From: Neobacillus bataviensis LMG 21833
GTDB lineage: Bacteria > Bacillota > Bacilli > Bacillales > Cytobacillaceae
Direction: 5' to 3'
DNA: 64,000 nt
Assembly: GCF_000307875.1 (NCBI RefSeq)
Contig: NZ_AJLS01000009.1
Coordinates: forward strand, 1-64,000
The stretch's first letter is position 1; every line of letters begins with the position of its first letter. Made by a program: the position numbers and the translations under genes. Below the pieces are notes generated by a model. It was not told the origin of the DNA, did not search any database, and saw nothing but the letters and a program-made list of their open reading frames with translations. This document shows, in pieces, positions 27,914 through 36,874 of the stretch.

Positions 27914-28900
27914 TTAATCATTACTTTTAATTGAAGCTAAAGATTCTTGCGGTAAATCAAGTTGTGAGCGTAATTCATCAGAAAGACTTTGTCTAGTATC
28001 ATCATCTACTATAAAATACCAAATACGATTTATCATTTGACCTTCCCCTTCAATTTCCAGCTTGTCCACTGTTTCAACCGCTGGTTTGTAGGAAGATTGG
28101 ATCCCAACCATTTCATTTAAAGTAAGATTAGTTTTAATATTATTTTCTAGGGCACCAAGGATATCATCATACTTCGTCAAGGTGGATAATGATTTTCCTT
28201 TATCAATGATCTTGGAGATTACTTCGCGTTGTCGTTCCCCACGTCCTAGATCCCCACGTGGATCCTGTTTCCGCATACGGGCATAGGCTAACGCTTTTGT
28301 TCCATTTAAATGCTGTGGACCTTCTTTTAGGGTAACACCATCCAGTTCAAATTCAATTTGATTATCCACGTTAATACCACCTACAGCGTCGACGATATCT
28401 TTAAATCCCTCCATATTGACCTCAACATAATAATCAATGGGAATATTCAAGAAGTGTTCAACTGAATCAATACTCATTTCAATTCCGCCATATGCATAGG
28501 CATGGTTGATTTTATCAGTTCTGTTCTTTTTTGGATTATTGTTATTAATTAATTGTGTACGAGTATCTCGGGGAATGCTTAATATTTTTGTCGTTTTCTT
28601 TTCAGGATTGACCGTAATCACTAGCATGGAATCAGTACGTCCGCTATCTTCTTCCCGTTCATCTATCCCAACCATTAAAATAGAAATCGGATCTTTTCGA
28701 TGAAATTCTACTTTTTCTTCCCGCTTTTCCGAAACTTCCCGTGAAATTGGCTTATTCATTTTAGTAACAGCACTTGCAACGTTACTATATACATTATAGA
28801 AATAAAAACCTCCGCAAATAAGTACCACTAATAAAGTAAAAAGGCTTAAGCGGAGCCACCTAATTTTCCTTCCTTTTTTACCGGATCTTGAAGAATTCAT
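27914..28900 (-). CDS. LCP (LytR-CpsA-Psr) family glycopolymer-peptidoglycan ligase, second copy
   Basis: 328 residues: a very basic N-terminus, one membrane segment (about residues 17-33) and an extracytoplasmic LCP domain with ILMVGIDERE, SGRTDSMLV, SIPRDTR, INHAYAYGG, VNMEGFKDIVDAVGG and MRKQDPRGDLGRGERQREVI. Same enzyme class and motif order as the gene at 5619, including the arginines and aspartates that bind the polyprenyl pyrophosphate. It has its own terminator and AAGGAT upstream of the ATG, so it is likely a single-gene unit. Probably anchors polymers of this region to peptidoglycan. Confidence 0.93.
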   Translation of the reverse strand: MNSSRSGKKGRKIRWLRLSLFTLLVVLICGGFYFYNVYSNVASAVTKMNKPISREVSEKREEKVEFHRKDPISILMVGIDEREEDSGRTDSMLVITVNPEKKTTKILSIPRDTRTQLINNNNPKKNRTDKINHAYAYGGIEMSIDSVEHFLNIPIDYYVEVNMEGFKDIVDAVGGINVDNQIEFELDGVTLKEGPQHLNGTKALAYARMRKQDPRGDLGRGERQREVISKIIDKGKSLSTLTKYDDILGALENNIKTNLTLNEMVGIQSSYKPAVETVDKLEIEGEGQMINRIWYFIVDDDTRQSLSDELRSQLDLPQESLASIKSND

Positions 28901-29151
28901 ATAATATAGATCCTTTCTTAAAACATATTAATTTGATATTGGACAACTATAACCTAAATTATAATATTGACCAAGACTTAGTTCAACTGAAAATAACAAA
29001 TTTCAACTGTAAAAGAACAAAATTTGACATAAACACGCAATAATTGATAGGAAATCAAATAGATTATAAGTCTATCAAATTATACTTTAGTTTTTGATGA
29101 ACCAAGATTTCAATAGATGATAAATGCTATTAGGAAATATAGAGCTCCTGT
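28901..29151. other. Intergenic region between divergent genes, no gene seen
   Basis: AT-rich region between the LCP gene and the GDPD-like gene. A TTGACA is present at 29024-29029, but no convincing -10 box lies at standard distance. No open frame is supported. It is followed by a strong orphan terminator. Confidence 0.5.
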
Positions 29152-29184
29152 AAAAGGGTGTTGAAAATTCAACACCCTTTTTTG
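29152..29184 (+). terminator. Orphan terminator upstream of the GDPD-like gene
   Basis: AAAAGGGTGTTGAA/TTCAACACCCTTTT, 14-bp perfect stem with AA loop, then a T run. No plus-strand gene lies directly upstream, so it may close a small RNA or act as an attenuator in the leader of the gene at 29282. Confidence 0.75.
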
Positions 29185-29281
29185 TATGGATTTTTTAATC
29201 ATCGTTCTATAAAGAATTGGTTAATATATGTTTGTGTATTCAAATGATTATTTTAATTACATGATCTGGAGAGAAGACTAG

Positions 29282-30175
29282 ATGAAAAAAATAAAGTCGT
29301 ATTTATTATTGTTGTTTTTTAGTATTTCCTTTTCATGCTATGGAAATGGAATGAACGCAGAAGAAGCTTTCGTGGCTTTGGTGAAAGGAAAAGAGAATCA
29401 GGAGTCTGTATTCACTAGTTTACCACAAGTTGTACATGGCCTTGGACATATAGAGGGGCATTATATAACAAATTCTCTTGACGCTCTTTTATTAAATTAT
29501 GAACGTGGATTTCGTGTATTTGAAGTCGATCTCAACATGACTTCAGATAATCGATTAATTGCCCGCCATGATTGGACCCCCGAGCATTATCAATTTTTGG
29601 GTCAAGAATATCCACCTACTAATGGACCTATTTCCTTTGACACTTTCATGTCATTAAAAATACACGATAAGTATAATCCCCTTTCATGGGAACACATTTT
29701 AGAGGTAATGCAGAAATATCCAGATATTTATATTGTTACTGATACAAAGGAGAAAGATGAAGAAAACGTTCGAAAAACCTTCTCTTATATAGTAAATACA
29801 ACGAAAAATTTTAATTCGAATTTACTAGATCGGATCATTCCACAAATTTATAATCAACCTATGCTCAGTTTTATAGAATCCTATCATGATTTTAACGATG
29901 TTATTTTTACATTGTACCATTTTAAGAATGCTGACATCCCAACTCCTGAGGAACTGGCTGACTGGTGTGCAAATAACAAAATTACCGCTATTGCGGGTTT
30001 TCCTTTCCGGATTACGGACGAACTACGAACATTATTAATTAAAAGAAATATCGCTGTCTACACCCATACCATTAATAATCCAGTGGAAGCAACCGCATAT
30101 CAGGCTAAAGGAATAGGTATTTATACCGACTATCTCTTTTACGATGGGAAAAATTTTGTTGGTTTGGATCAATAA
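29282..30175 (+). CDS. Secreted glycerophosphodiester phosphodiesterase-like protein (PI-PLC/GDPD superfamily)
   Basis: 297 residues. N-terminal signal peptide (MKKIKSYLLLLFFSISFS) with a Cys at about position 19-20 that does not form a good lipobox. The TIM-barrel signature is present: VVHGLGHIEGHYITNS (first active-site His and Asn-Ser), FEVDLNMTSDNRLIARHDW (metal-binding Glu and Asp, second His), VTDTKEK, and a late TIAGFPFRIT-like strand. Enzymes of this superfamily cut phosphodiesters such as glycerophospho-groups; a teichoic-acid-directed role would fit the LTA-synthase-like gene downstream but is inference. GGAGAG lies 9 nt before the ATG. Confidence 0.82.
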   Translation: MKKIKSYLLLLFFSISFSCYGNGMNAEEAFVALVKGKENQESVFTSLPQVVHGLGHIEGHYITNSLDALLLNYERGFRVFEVDLNMTSDNRLIARHDWTPEHYQFLGQEYPPTNGPISFDTFMSLKIHDKYNPLSWEHILEVMQKYPDIYIVTDTKEKDEENVRKTFSYIVNTTKNFNSNLLDRIIPQIYNQPMLSFIESYHDFNDVIFTLYHFKNADIPTPEELADWCANNKITAIAGFPFRITDELRTLLIKRNIAVYTHTINNPVEATAYQAKGIGIYTDYLFYDGKNFVGLDQ

Positions 30176-30215
30176 GGATATTTTACTTGTGTTGCTTGTC
30201 CTAAGCGAACGATAT

Positions 30216-30244
30216 TTGAACTTCACCAATACATTTTGTATAAT
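30216..30244 (+). promoter_or_regulatory. SigA-type promoter of the epimerase/glycosyltransferase unit
   Basis: TTGAAC (30216-30221), 17-nt spacer, TATAAT (30239-30244); a close match to consensus about 110 nt before the epimerase start. Confidence 0.78.
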
Positions 30245-30362
30245 AGTGTGCGAACTCTGGTTAAAAAGAGGAAAGTTTTAAGCCAACAAAATAATATGGA
30301 TAAAAATTGATTTTAACCGTAGATTTACATATCTGTTTAATTAATAGAAAGAAGGAACTTTT

Positions 30363-31499
30363 ATGATAAAAAATGTATTAATTACTGGTGGAGCAGGATT
30401 TATCGGTAGTAGCTTAGCTTTGAAATTATTGGATAAAGGATATAAAGTAACAGTTCTAGATAATTTATCACCGCAAATTCATGGAGAAGATGGGACATCA
30501 TCAGAATTGTTCTTGAAAATAAGAGATAAAGTAACATTTTATCAAGGCGACGTTATAAATAGTGATGACTGGAGAAAAGCGTTAAAAGGGCAGGATGTAG
30601 TCGTTCATTTAGCTGCTGAAACCGGTACAGGTCAATCTATGTATGAAATTAATAAATATATTGATGTAAATGTTAAAGGTACATCAAATTTATTAGATAT
30701 CTTAACAAATGAAGAGCATCAAGTAAAAAAAATCGTTATTGCAGCTTCTAGGGCGATTTATGGGGAAGGAATGTATCATTGTACTAAGCACGGAACTGTA
30801 TTCCCTGTAGAAAGAACAGAGGCAGATATGAGTAAAGGTGATTTTGAAGTAAAATGCCCAATTTGTAATCGTGATGCAGAAGTTATGGCAACGACAGAAG
30901 AAACGAAAATTCACCCAACCTCTATATATGGTATTACAAAACAAATGCAGGAACAAATGTGTATGGTTGTTGGAAAATCATTAAATATTCCTGTAGTTGC
31001 ATACCGTTATCAAAATGTTTATGGACCAGGCCAATCATTAAAAAATCCATATACTGGCATCCTTTCGATTTTCTCAACTATTATTAAAAACAACAATAAC
31101 ATTAACATTTTCGAAGATGGAAGAGAATCAAGAGATTTTGTATTTATCGACGATGTAGTGGATGCGACGATTTTAGGAATCGAAAAGGATGAAGCCAATT
31201 TTGAAAGTTTTAATGTAGGGACAGGTGTGGCAACTACTGTTGTAGAAGTAGCCAATGTCTTGAAAGAAAAGTATCAGTCCGATACGGTAATTGAAATTAG
31301 TGGAAATTACCGCTTAGGTGATATTAGACATAACTATGCAGATTTGACAAAAATTCATGAAAAATTAGGTTTTACTGTAAAGGTAAGTTTTGAGGAAGGG
31401 ATCAGTAAATTTGTAAATTGGGTTAATCAACAAGAGGTAGTGGAAGACAAATATCAAAAGTCAATTGATGAAATGAAGAAAAAAGGATTATATAAATAA
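30363..31499 (+). CDS. NAD-dependent sugar epimerase with an inserted four-Cys segment
   Basis: 378 residues, extended SDR: VLITGGAGFIGSSLALKL binds NAD, VVHLAAETGTGQSMYEI, ASRAIYGEG and YGITKQMQE (Tyr-x-x-x-Lys), and FEDGRESRDFVFIDDVVDA. Between the Ser and Tyr catalytic blocks lies an insertion of about 35 residues with HC-TKHG and CPICN, which looks like a small zinc-ribbon. Such inserts occur in a subgroup annotated as dTDP-L-rhamnose 4-epimerases (WbiB-like); this is a tentative match. AAGGAA precedes the ATG and the stop overlaps the next start (TAATG). Confidence 0.88.
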   Translation: MIKNVLITGGAGFIGSSLALKLLDKGYKVTVLDNLSPQIHGEDGTSSELFLKIRDKVTFYQGDVINSDDWRKALKGQDVVVHLAAETGTGQSMYEINKYIDVNVKGTSNLLDILTNEEHQVKKIVIAASRAIYGEGMYHCTKHGTVFPVERTEADMSKGDFEVKCPICNRDAEVMATTEETKIHPTSIYGITKQMQEQMCMVVGKSLNIPVVAYRYQNVYGPGQSLKNPYTGILSIFSTIIKNNNNINIFEDGRESRDFVFIDDVVDATILGIEKDEANFESFNVGTGVATTVVEVANVLKEKYQSDTVIEISGNYRLGDIRHNYADLTKIHEKLGFTVKVSFEEGISKFVNWVNQQEVVEDKYQKSIDEMKKKGLYK

Positions 31500-32551
31500 T
31501 GGAATGCCTTCTCAAAAATAAAAAGATTTTGTTTTTATGTCCTTTGTTTTTTAATTATCACAAAAAGTTAATAAATGCGATGGAATCATTGGGAGCGGAA
31601 GTAGATTTCTTTGATGAGCGCCCCTCTAATACAGTTATATCAAAGGCATTATTACGAATCAATCGCAATTTGGTTACGGTACAAATTAAAAAATATTATG
31701 AAGAAATCTTTGCAGCGATTAAAGATAAAAAATATGATTATATCTTCATTTGTCAAGCTGAAGCGACACCAAAGTCATTTTTAATAAATATCAAAATGCT
31801 GAATTCAAATGCCAAAATGGTGCTTATGCTTTGGGATTCTGTTGCAAATAAAGTGAATACAATAGAAAAATTAGAGTTATTTGATGAAGTCTTTTCCTTT
31901 GATAAAAAAGATTGTGACCAATTTGGTTTGACATTCAGACCTCTATTTTTTGATGAAGAATATGAACGGATTGCCAAAGAAAAGGCAAAGCTAGTGTATG
32001 ATCTATTTTTTGTAGGAACTGTACATAGCGATCGCTATAAAATTTTAATGGACGTTAAACAACAATTTGAAAAAAATAAATTACAGGTTTTTTACTTTTT
32101 ATATATCCCTAGTAAATTAATGTATTATCAAAGAAAATTATTTTCTAGTGAATTAAAAGGTAGCCAGATCAATGATATTTCATTTGTAGGTATGCCGAGC
32201 GGCCAATTGACTGATAAATTAATACAATCTAAGGCAGTAGTTGATATTCAGCACCCTAAACAAACTGGTTTGACAATGAGAACGATAGAAATGCTTGGTG
32301 CAAATAAAAAAATGATTACCACTAATACAGATATTCAATATTATGATTTTTATCATCCTAATAATATTTGTATTGTAGAGCGTGAAAATGTTGTAGTGTC
32401 GACTGAATTTATGACAACTCCATATGTAACAGTCGATGAAAAAGTAAAAGAAAGATATTCAATCACCTATTTTATTCTTAATGTATTAGGATTAACAGGA
32501 AATGAAAAGCATAATTTTTATATAGAAAAAAGTGGTGGAGGTCAAGAATGA
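31499..32551 (+). CDS. CgeB-like/capsule biosynthesis glycosyltransferase
   Basis: 350 residues, a GT-B-like protein: KKILFLCPLFFNYHKKL near the N-terminus, YDYIFICQAEATPK, LWDSV, LFFVGTVHSDRYKILM and a C-terminal VDIQHPKQTGLTMRTIEMLGAN, which is the donor-site region of CgeB/Eps11J-like proteins. Sugar specificity is unknown. Start overlaps the epimerase stop by 1 nt and its stop overlaps the next gene by 4 nt, so three genes are translationally coupled. Confidence 0.8.
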   Translation: MECLLKNKKILFLCPLFFNYHKKLINAMESLGAEVDFFDERPSNTVISKALLRINRNLVTVQIKKYYEEIFAAIKDKKYDYIFICQAEATPKSFLINIKMLNSNAKMVLMLWDSVANKVNTIEKLELFDEVFSFDKKDCDQFGLTFRPLFFDEEYERIAKEKAKLVYDLFFVGTVHSDRYKILMDVKQQFEKNKLQVFYFLYIPSKLMYYQRKLFSSELKGSQINDISFVGMPSGQLTDKLIQSKAVVDIQHPKQTGLTMRTIEMLGANKKMITTNTDIQYYDFYHPNNICIVERENVVVSTEFMTTPYVTVDEKVKERYSITYFILNVLGLTGNEKHNFYIEKSGGGQE

Positions 32552-33264
32552 AGATTTCTGTAGCAATGGCCACTTACAACGGGGAGAAATATCTCGAACA
32601 GCAGATTGATAGTATTCTCTCTCAATTAAATAAAGAAGATGAATTGATTATTTCAGATGATCACTCTTCCGATCGGACAGTTCCTATTATCGAAAAATAC
32701 ACGAGCACAGATCCTCGGGTGAAGCTGTTCATGAATGACGAATCAGGTGTGACATCCAATTTTGAGAATGCTATTAAGCGTACCAAAAATGATATTATTT
32801 TCTTAAGTGACCAAGATGATATTTGGAAACCTGAAAAAGTTACAACAGTTAAATCCTACTATGGAAAAAATCCAAATATCCAGATGATAATGTCCGATAT
32901 TACGGTGGTCGATAATGAACTAACACCAACCATAGATTCATTTTATGAATTTAGAGGTAGCCGTTCTGGAGTGATAAAGAATATCATAAAGAATAGTTAT
33001 ATTGGCTGTGCCATGTCATTTAGAAAAGAATTGAAAGCACAAATTTTGCCGATACCAAGAAATGTACCTATGCATGACATGTGGATTGGTTTGGTTGCTG
33101 ATTTAAATAAAGTGGCATTGTTGATCCCGGAAAAGTTAATTTATTATCGAAGACATGAAGCGACAGTGACTACTGTCGAAAATTCTTCTTCTTTAAAACA
33201 AAAACTTCTTTGGAGATTTCAAATTTCTGCCTTACTCATGAAAGCTTTTTTTAAGAAAAAATAA
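32548..33264 (+). CDS. Family 2 glycosyltransferase, rhamnosyltransferase-like
   Basis: 238 residues with ISVAMATYNGEKYLEQQIDSI, LIISDDHSSDRT, IIFLSDQDDIWKPEKV and MHDMWIGLVADL. The same set of motifs as the enzyme at 24675, suggesting related acceptors or rhamnose use. ATG overlaps the previous stop (ATGA). A terminator follows. Confidence 0.9.
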   Translation: MKISVAMATYNGEKYLEQQIDSILSQLNKEDELIISDDHSSDRTVPIIEKYTSTDPRVKLFMNDESGVTSNFENAIKRTKNDIIFLSDQDDIWKPEKVTTVKSYYGKNPNIQMIMSDITVVDNELTPTIDSFYEFRGSRSGVIKNIIKNSYIGCAMSFRKELKAQILPIPRNVPMHDMWIGLVADLNKVALLIPEKLIYYRRHEATVTTVENSSSLKQKLLWRFQISALLMKAFFKKK

Positions 33265-33309
33265 CTTTTCCTATATTATGACGGTAAGCGATTCAAATTT
33301 ATTAATTCA

Positions 33310-33348
33310 ATGCGTGAGTTAGGATTTATGACTCATGCATTTTTTTTT
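33310..33348 (+). terminator. Rho-independent terminator
   Basis: ATGCGTGAGT/ACTCATGCAT (one G-U pair), 11-nt loop, nine T residues. Confidence 0.88.
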
Positions 33349-33419
33349 AGAATAGTGGAAAAATGAATGTAAGTTTTTAATAATTACATCAAAGAATAAA
33401 TTATGGGGTATGATTTTAA

Positions 33420-35486
33420 GTGAAAAACCAACTTTTTAATAAAATTTTCTATTTAACTGTAGGTAATTTGATATTTTCATGTCTATTATTATTTATTTAT
33501 AAAATGTTTCGATATCACTTCGATATTGTTCCTCTCATTCAATCGATGCAGCTAGTTACAAAAAGATTTGTTTTAGAAATCTTTATTTTATTTTTGATCT
33601 TACTAGTAACATCAAAGTTACAGCTAAGAGTATTTAATCAAATTAAAATTAGTAAACCCTTGCTAGTAACTCTGCTGAAACTTACTTTTATTTTATTGGT
33701 TTCGTTGGTTGCATCGTTGATAGTAAATTATTATTTTCAATACTTTCAACATTTAAAGGATCCAATCGTTACTGTTAAATGGATCATGGACAATACAAAT
33801 ATTTATTTTGCAGGAGTATTATATTTATTTTTTCTATTTTTATTTTCTTTTGCCTTGATTGGAAATGTTTTTATTAGTACCATTCTCACCAGTATTGTAT
33901 TTATAGGAATCGGTTTTATTCATTACAATAAATTAAACCTTCGTGCAGAACCGTTATATCCATATGATTACAAGCAGTTCTATCAAATGAAGGATGTTAT
34001 TCCGATGATTTCTGAATATGTTTCCTATTCGCAAGTCATTACAGTAATTATAGTACTTTCTCTTGTTATTACGGCCATATTGTTATTTCTTCGAAATATT
34101 GGTATAGCACTCTGGCTGAGAGGATGTATATTCCTTCTTTCTTTAATAATGGTTTACTCTTACTCGAATTTTCCTAAAACATTTATGAAATCTTTTGTGG
34201 AAAATAATAAGATAACCATTGTGAAATGGGATCAAATTGACAATTATGAAGTAAATGGATTCCTATTTGGCTTTATCTCAAACCTTCAGAATGATAACTA
34301 TCAAAGACCTAAAGGATATTCTAAGCAGAAGGTTCAGGATACTGCTCGAAAATATGTTAGTAGCTCGGAAAGATCAAGTAACAAAGGTTCAACTCCCAAT
34401 ATTATTTTTCTCATGAGTGAGTCATTTTGGGATCCAACAAGACTGAATGTTGAGTTTAGTGGAGATCCACTTCCCCATATTCGGCAACTTATTACTGAAC
34501 ATTCGGGAGGTAATGTTCTTTCCCCCGTATTCGGAGGAACGACAGCAAATGTCGAATTTGAAGCATTAACAGGCTTTACAACATCATTTTTAAATAGTGG
34601 GGTAATTGCCTACCAGGATATTATAGATAGAAAACCGTTCGTTCCTTCCATTGTCAGTGACCTAGAGGAAAAAGGATATAGCACACTAGCTATTCATCCT
34701 TATAAAAAGGTATTTTATAAACGAGATATTGCCTACCGCACGTTTGGTTTTAATCAGTTTTTAGACGAAGATACTATGAAGCACAACAAGAGAAAGCCTG
34801 GAGGGGTTATTTCAGATTTATCATTGACCCATGAGATACTAGACAATATTAAGGAGCAAGACAAGCCCCTTTTTATTCATGCAGTATCAATGCAAAACCA
34901 TATGCCATACAATCCTGGTGCATATAAGGAAAACCAAATTAAAGTATCTGGTCTTACGCCGGAATCAACCGATACATTAGAAGTATATTCAGAAGGAATT
35001 AGAAGATCGGATGAAGCATTACAAGTGTTAGTGGAGGGATTGCAAAAATTAGATGAGCCGACAATAGTGGTATTTTGGGGGGATCATCTTCCTATCCTTG
35101 GCGCTAATATGGCCATCTATAAAGAAGCTGGATATGATGATGAAAATCCAGATATAAATGAGTATAAATATTCGGAAACACCCCTTCTGATTTATTCTAA
35201 TTTTAAGATGAAAAAGGAGCAATATGAATTTATTAGCCCATTTTATTTAGGGCCGATTATATACGAATTAAGCGGAATGGAACCACCGCCGTTTTATAAT
35301 TTATTGGAAAAGCTGCGAAAGGAAATGGGTATCTCAGCTCTTAAAGGCCAAATAATCATGCAAAGTGACCGTAAGTTTGTAACGAAACCAACAAAGGAAT
35401 TAAAACAAGTATTAGAAGACTACCGTTTGCTTGAATATGATTTATTAAAAGGGAACCAGTATAGTTTAGATTTGTTATATCATTAA
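33420..35486 (+). CDS. LTA synthase-like phosphoglycerol transferase (sulfatase fold)
   Basis: 688 residues. The first about 270 residues carry five to six membrane segments; the rest is an extracytoplasmic sulfatase-fold domain. Visible: NIIFLMSESFWDP (metal-binding Glu), GGTTANVEFEALTGF with Thr375 at the position of the catalytic Thr of LtaS, HPYKKVFYKRD, SMQNHMPYNPG and VVFWGDHLPILG (metal-binding Asp-His). Enzymes of this family move glycerophosphate from phosphatidylglycerol to lipoteichoic acid or to sugars. It is GTG-started (GGGGT upstream) and flanked by terminators. It may be an LTA synthase or a polysaccharide phosphoglycerol decorator. Confidence 0.9.
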   Translation: MKNQLFNKIFYLTVGNLIFSCLLLFIYKMFRYHFDIVPLIQSMQLVTKRFVLEIFILFLILLVTSKLQLRVFNQIKISKPLLVTLLKLTFILLVSLVASLIVNYYFQYFQHLKDPIVTVKWIMDNTNIYFAGVLYLFFLFLFSFALIGNVFISTILTSIVFIGIGFIHYNKLNLRAEPLYPYDYKQFYQMKDVIPMISEYVSYSQVITVIIVLSLVITAILLFLRNIGIALWLRGCIFLLSLIMVYSYSNFPKTFMKSFVENNKITIVKWDQIDNYEVNGFLFGFISNLQNDNYQRPKGYSKQKVQDTARKYVSSSERSSNKGSTPNIIFLMSESFWDPTRLNVEFSGDPLPHIRQLITEHSGGNVLSPVFGGTTANVEFEALTGFTTSFLNSGVIAYQDIIDRKPFVPSIVSDLEEKGYSTLAIHPYKKVFYKRDIAYRTFGFNQFLDEDTMKHNKRKPGGVISDLSLTHEILDNIKEQDKPLFIHAVSMQNHMPYNPGAYKENQIKVSGLTPESTDTLEVYSEGIRRSDEALQVLVEGLQKLDEPTIVVFWGDHLPILGANMAIYKEAGYDDENPDINEYKYSETPLLIYSNFKMKKEQYEFISPFYLGPIIYELSGMEPPPFYNLLEKLRKEMGISALKGQIIMQSDRKFVTKPTKELKQVLEDYRLLEYDLLKGNQYSLDLLYH

Positions 35487-35500
35487 TGAGTTAAATCAAA

Positions 35501-35570
35501 AAGCACATTGTTTTATGACCTTTCTTCCTGCTTTAATTGGGGAAAGGTCTAAAATAATGTGCTATTTTCA
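35501..35570 (+). terminator. Long stem-loop terminator of the LTA-synthase-like gene
   Basis: AGCACATT pairs with AATGTGCT and GACCTTTC with GGAAAGGTC inside it, then ATTTTC. The stem is long but has bulges. Confidence 0.72.
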
Positions 35571-35635
35571 TCAATTAGAATAATAATATGAAAAGAAAAC
35601 AGGAGTATTATAAGATACAAAAATTGACTAGTTAA

Positions 35636-35644
35636 TGCTATAAT
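35636..35644 (+). promoter_or_regulatory. Extended -10 promoter upstream of the second acyltransferase
   Basis: TGCTATAAT with TATAAT at 35639-35644; a second TATAAT occurs at 35674-35679. Which one is used cannot be told. Confidence 0.45.
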
Positions 35645-35746
35645 CGTCTTTGTGCAAAATAAGTAAACTCTATTATAATTGTCAATGGGGAAATTACATA
35701 TAAAAGTGCATTAGGTTGAATAATCTTAATGAATAGGTGATGCTGA

Positions 35747-36805
35747 ATGTTAAGTGGTAAAAATATAGATCAATGTATTAGTTCCCGTAGGAATAATCTG
35801 GATATAATTAGATTCTTCGCAGCTACATTGGTGCTGTTCTCACATTCCTTTCCATTAACAACTGGGAATAACGGGTCTGAACCATTTGCTGTTTTTACAA
35901 ATGGGCAAATGACGTTTGGGGAACTGGCAGTTAGTATCTTTTTTATGATAAGTGGATTTTTGATTACACAAAGTTTTGATAGGTCTAAGGATCCTGTTTA
36001 TTATTTCAAGGCCAGGATATTAAGAATTTTTCCAGGTCTAATAGTATGTGTATTATTGGCTGTTTTCATACTAGGGCCAATTCTTACAGAACTAAATGTA
36101 TTCGACTACTTTAAGAACCGTGAAACGTATGATTATTTTAAAACGATTACTCTATACTGGCTTCAGTTTGACCTGCCTGGAGTATTTTTAACAAACGTAT
36201 GGCCTGGAGCAGTAAATGGTTCTTTGTGGACTTTATGGTTCGAATTTTTCTTTTATATAGTAGTTGCCTTACTGGGTATTACAAAACTACTTGATAAGAA
36301 AGTTGTTTTATTCAGTTTTATCCTTTGTACTGGTATATATTATCTAGGAAGAGGAGGATTCTATACCGATTTATATCGTTACTTTAGTGCAGGTATGGTT
36401 TTTTATCTTTACCGAAAACAAATTACCCAAAATGGATGGCTTGCTATTTCTTCCTTAATCATATTGGCCATTACTGTCAAATATGGCTACTTTGATTATT
36501 CGATGCCAATTTTCGGAACGTATTTGATATTCTATTTAGGTTTTGAAACAAGATTAGGGCTACATAACTTTGGAAAGTACGGTGATTTTTCCTACGGAAT
36601 ATATATTTATGCATTTCCGATTCAGCAAATAATGGTTCATATATTTAACAATAAATTGACACCATTGGAGAATTTCTCATTATCTTTCCCGTTCACACTG
36701 TTGTGTGCTATTGGTTCGTGGTACCTTGTTGAGAAGAAAGCCTTAAAATACAAAAATAGTTCTAATAAGAGGAAGGCTGTTATGGGAAATCAACTTAACG
36801 CATAA
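35747..36805 (+). CDS. Acyltransferase family 3 (OafA-like) membrane protein, second copy
   Basis: 352 residues, about ten membrane segments. RRNNLDIIRFFAATLVLFSHSFPL supplies the conserved R-F-x-A and His, FFMISGFLITQSF, KARILRIFPGLIVCV and NGSLWTLWFEFFFYIVV follow. O-acetylation of the repeat unit is the likely reaction. AGGTGA lies 6 nt before the ATG. Its 352-residue length is close to the compact OafA-like group found in Wzy clusters. It begins a run with the ligase-like protein and a glycosyltransferase. Confidence 0.9.
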   Translation: MLSGKNIDQCISSRRNNLDIIRFFAATLVLFSHSFPLTTGNNGSEPFAVFTNGQMTFGELAVSIFFMISGFLITQSFDRSKDPVYYFKARILRIFPGLIVCVLLAVFILGPILTELNVFDYFKNRETYDYFKTITLYWLQFDLPGVFLTNVWPGAVNGSLWTLWFEFFFYIVVALLGITKLLDKKVVLFSFILCTGIYYLGRGGFYTDLYRYFSAGMVFYLYRKQITQNGWLAISSLIILAITVKYGYFDYSMPIFGTYLIFYLGFETRLGLHNFGKYGDFSYGIYIYAFPIQQIMVHIFNNKLTPLENFSLSFPFTLLCAIGSWYLVEKKALKYKNSSNKRKAVMGNQLNA

Positions 36806-36874
36806 GCTAACTTATAAAAAGAAGGTGGTCTATACTCATTTGGAAATGTGTATTGGAATAGGAGAGATTTATTT

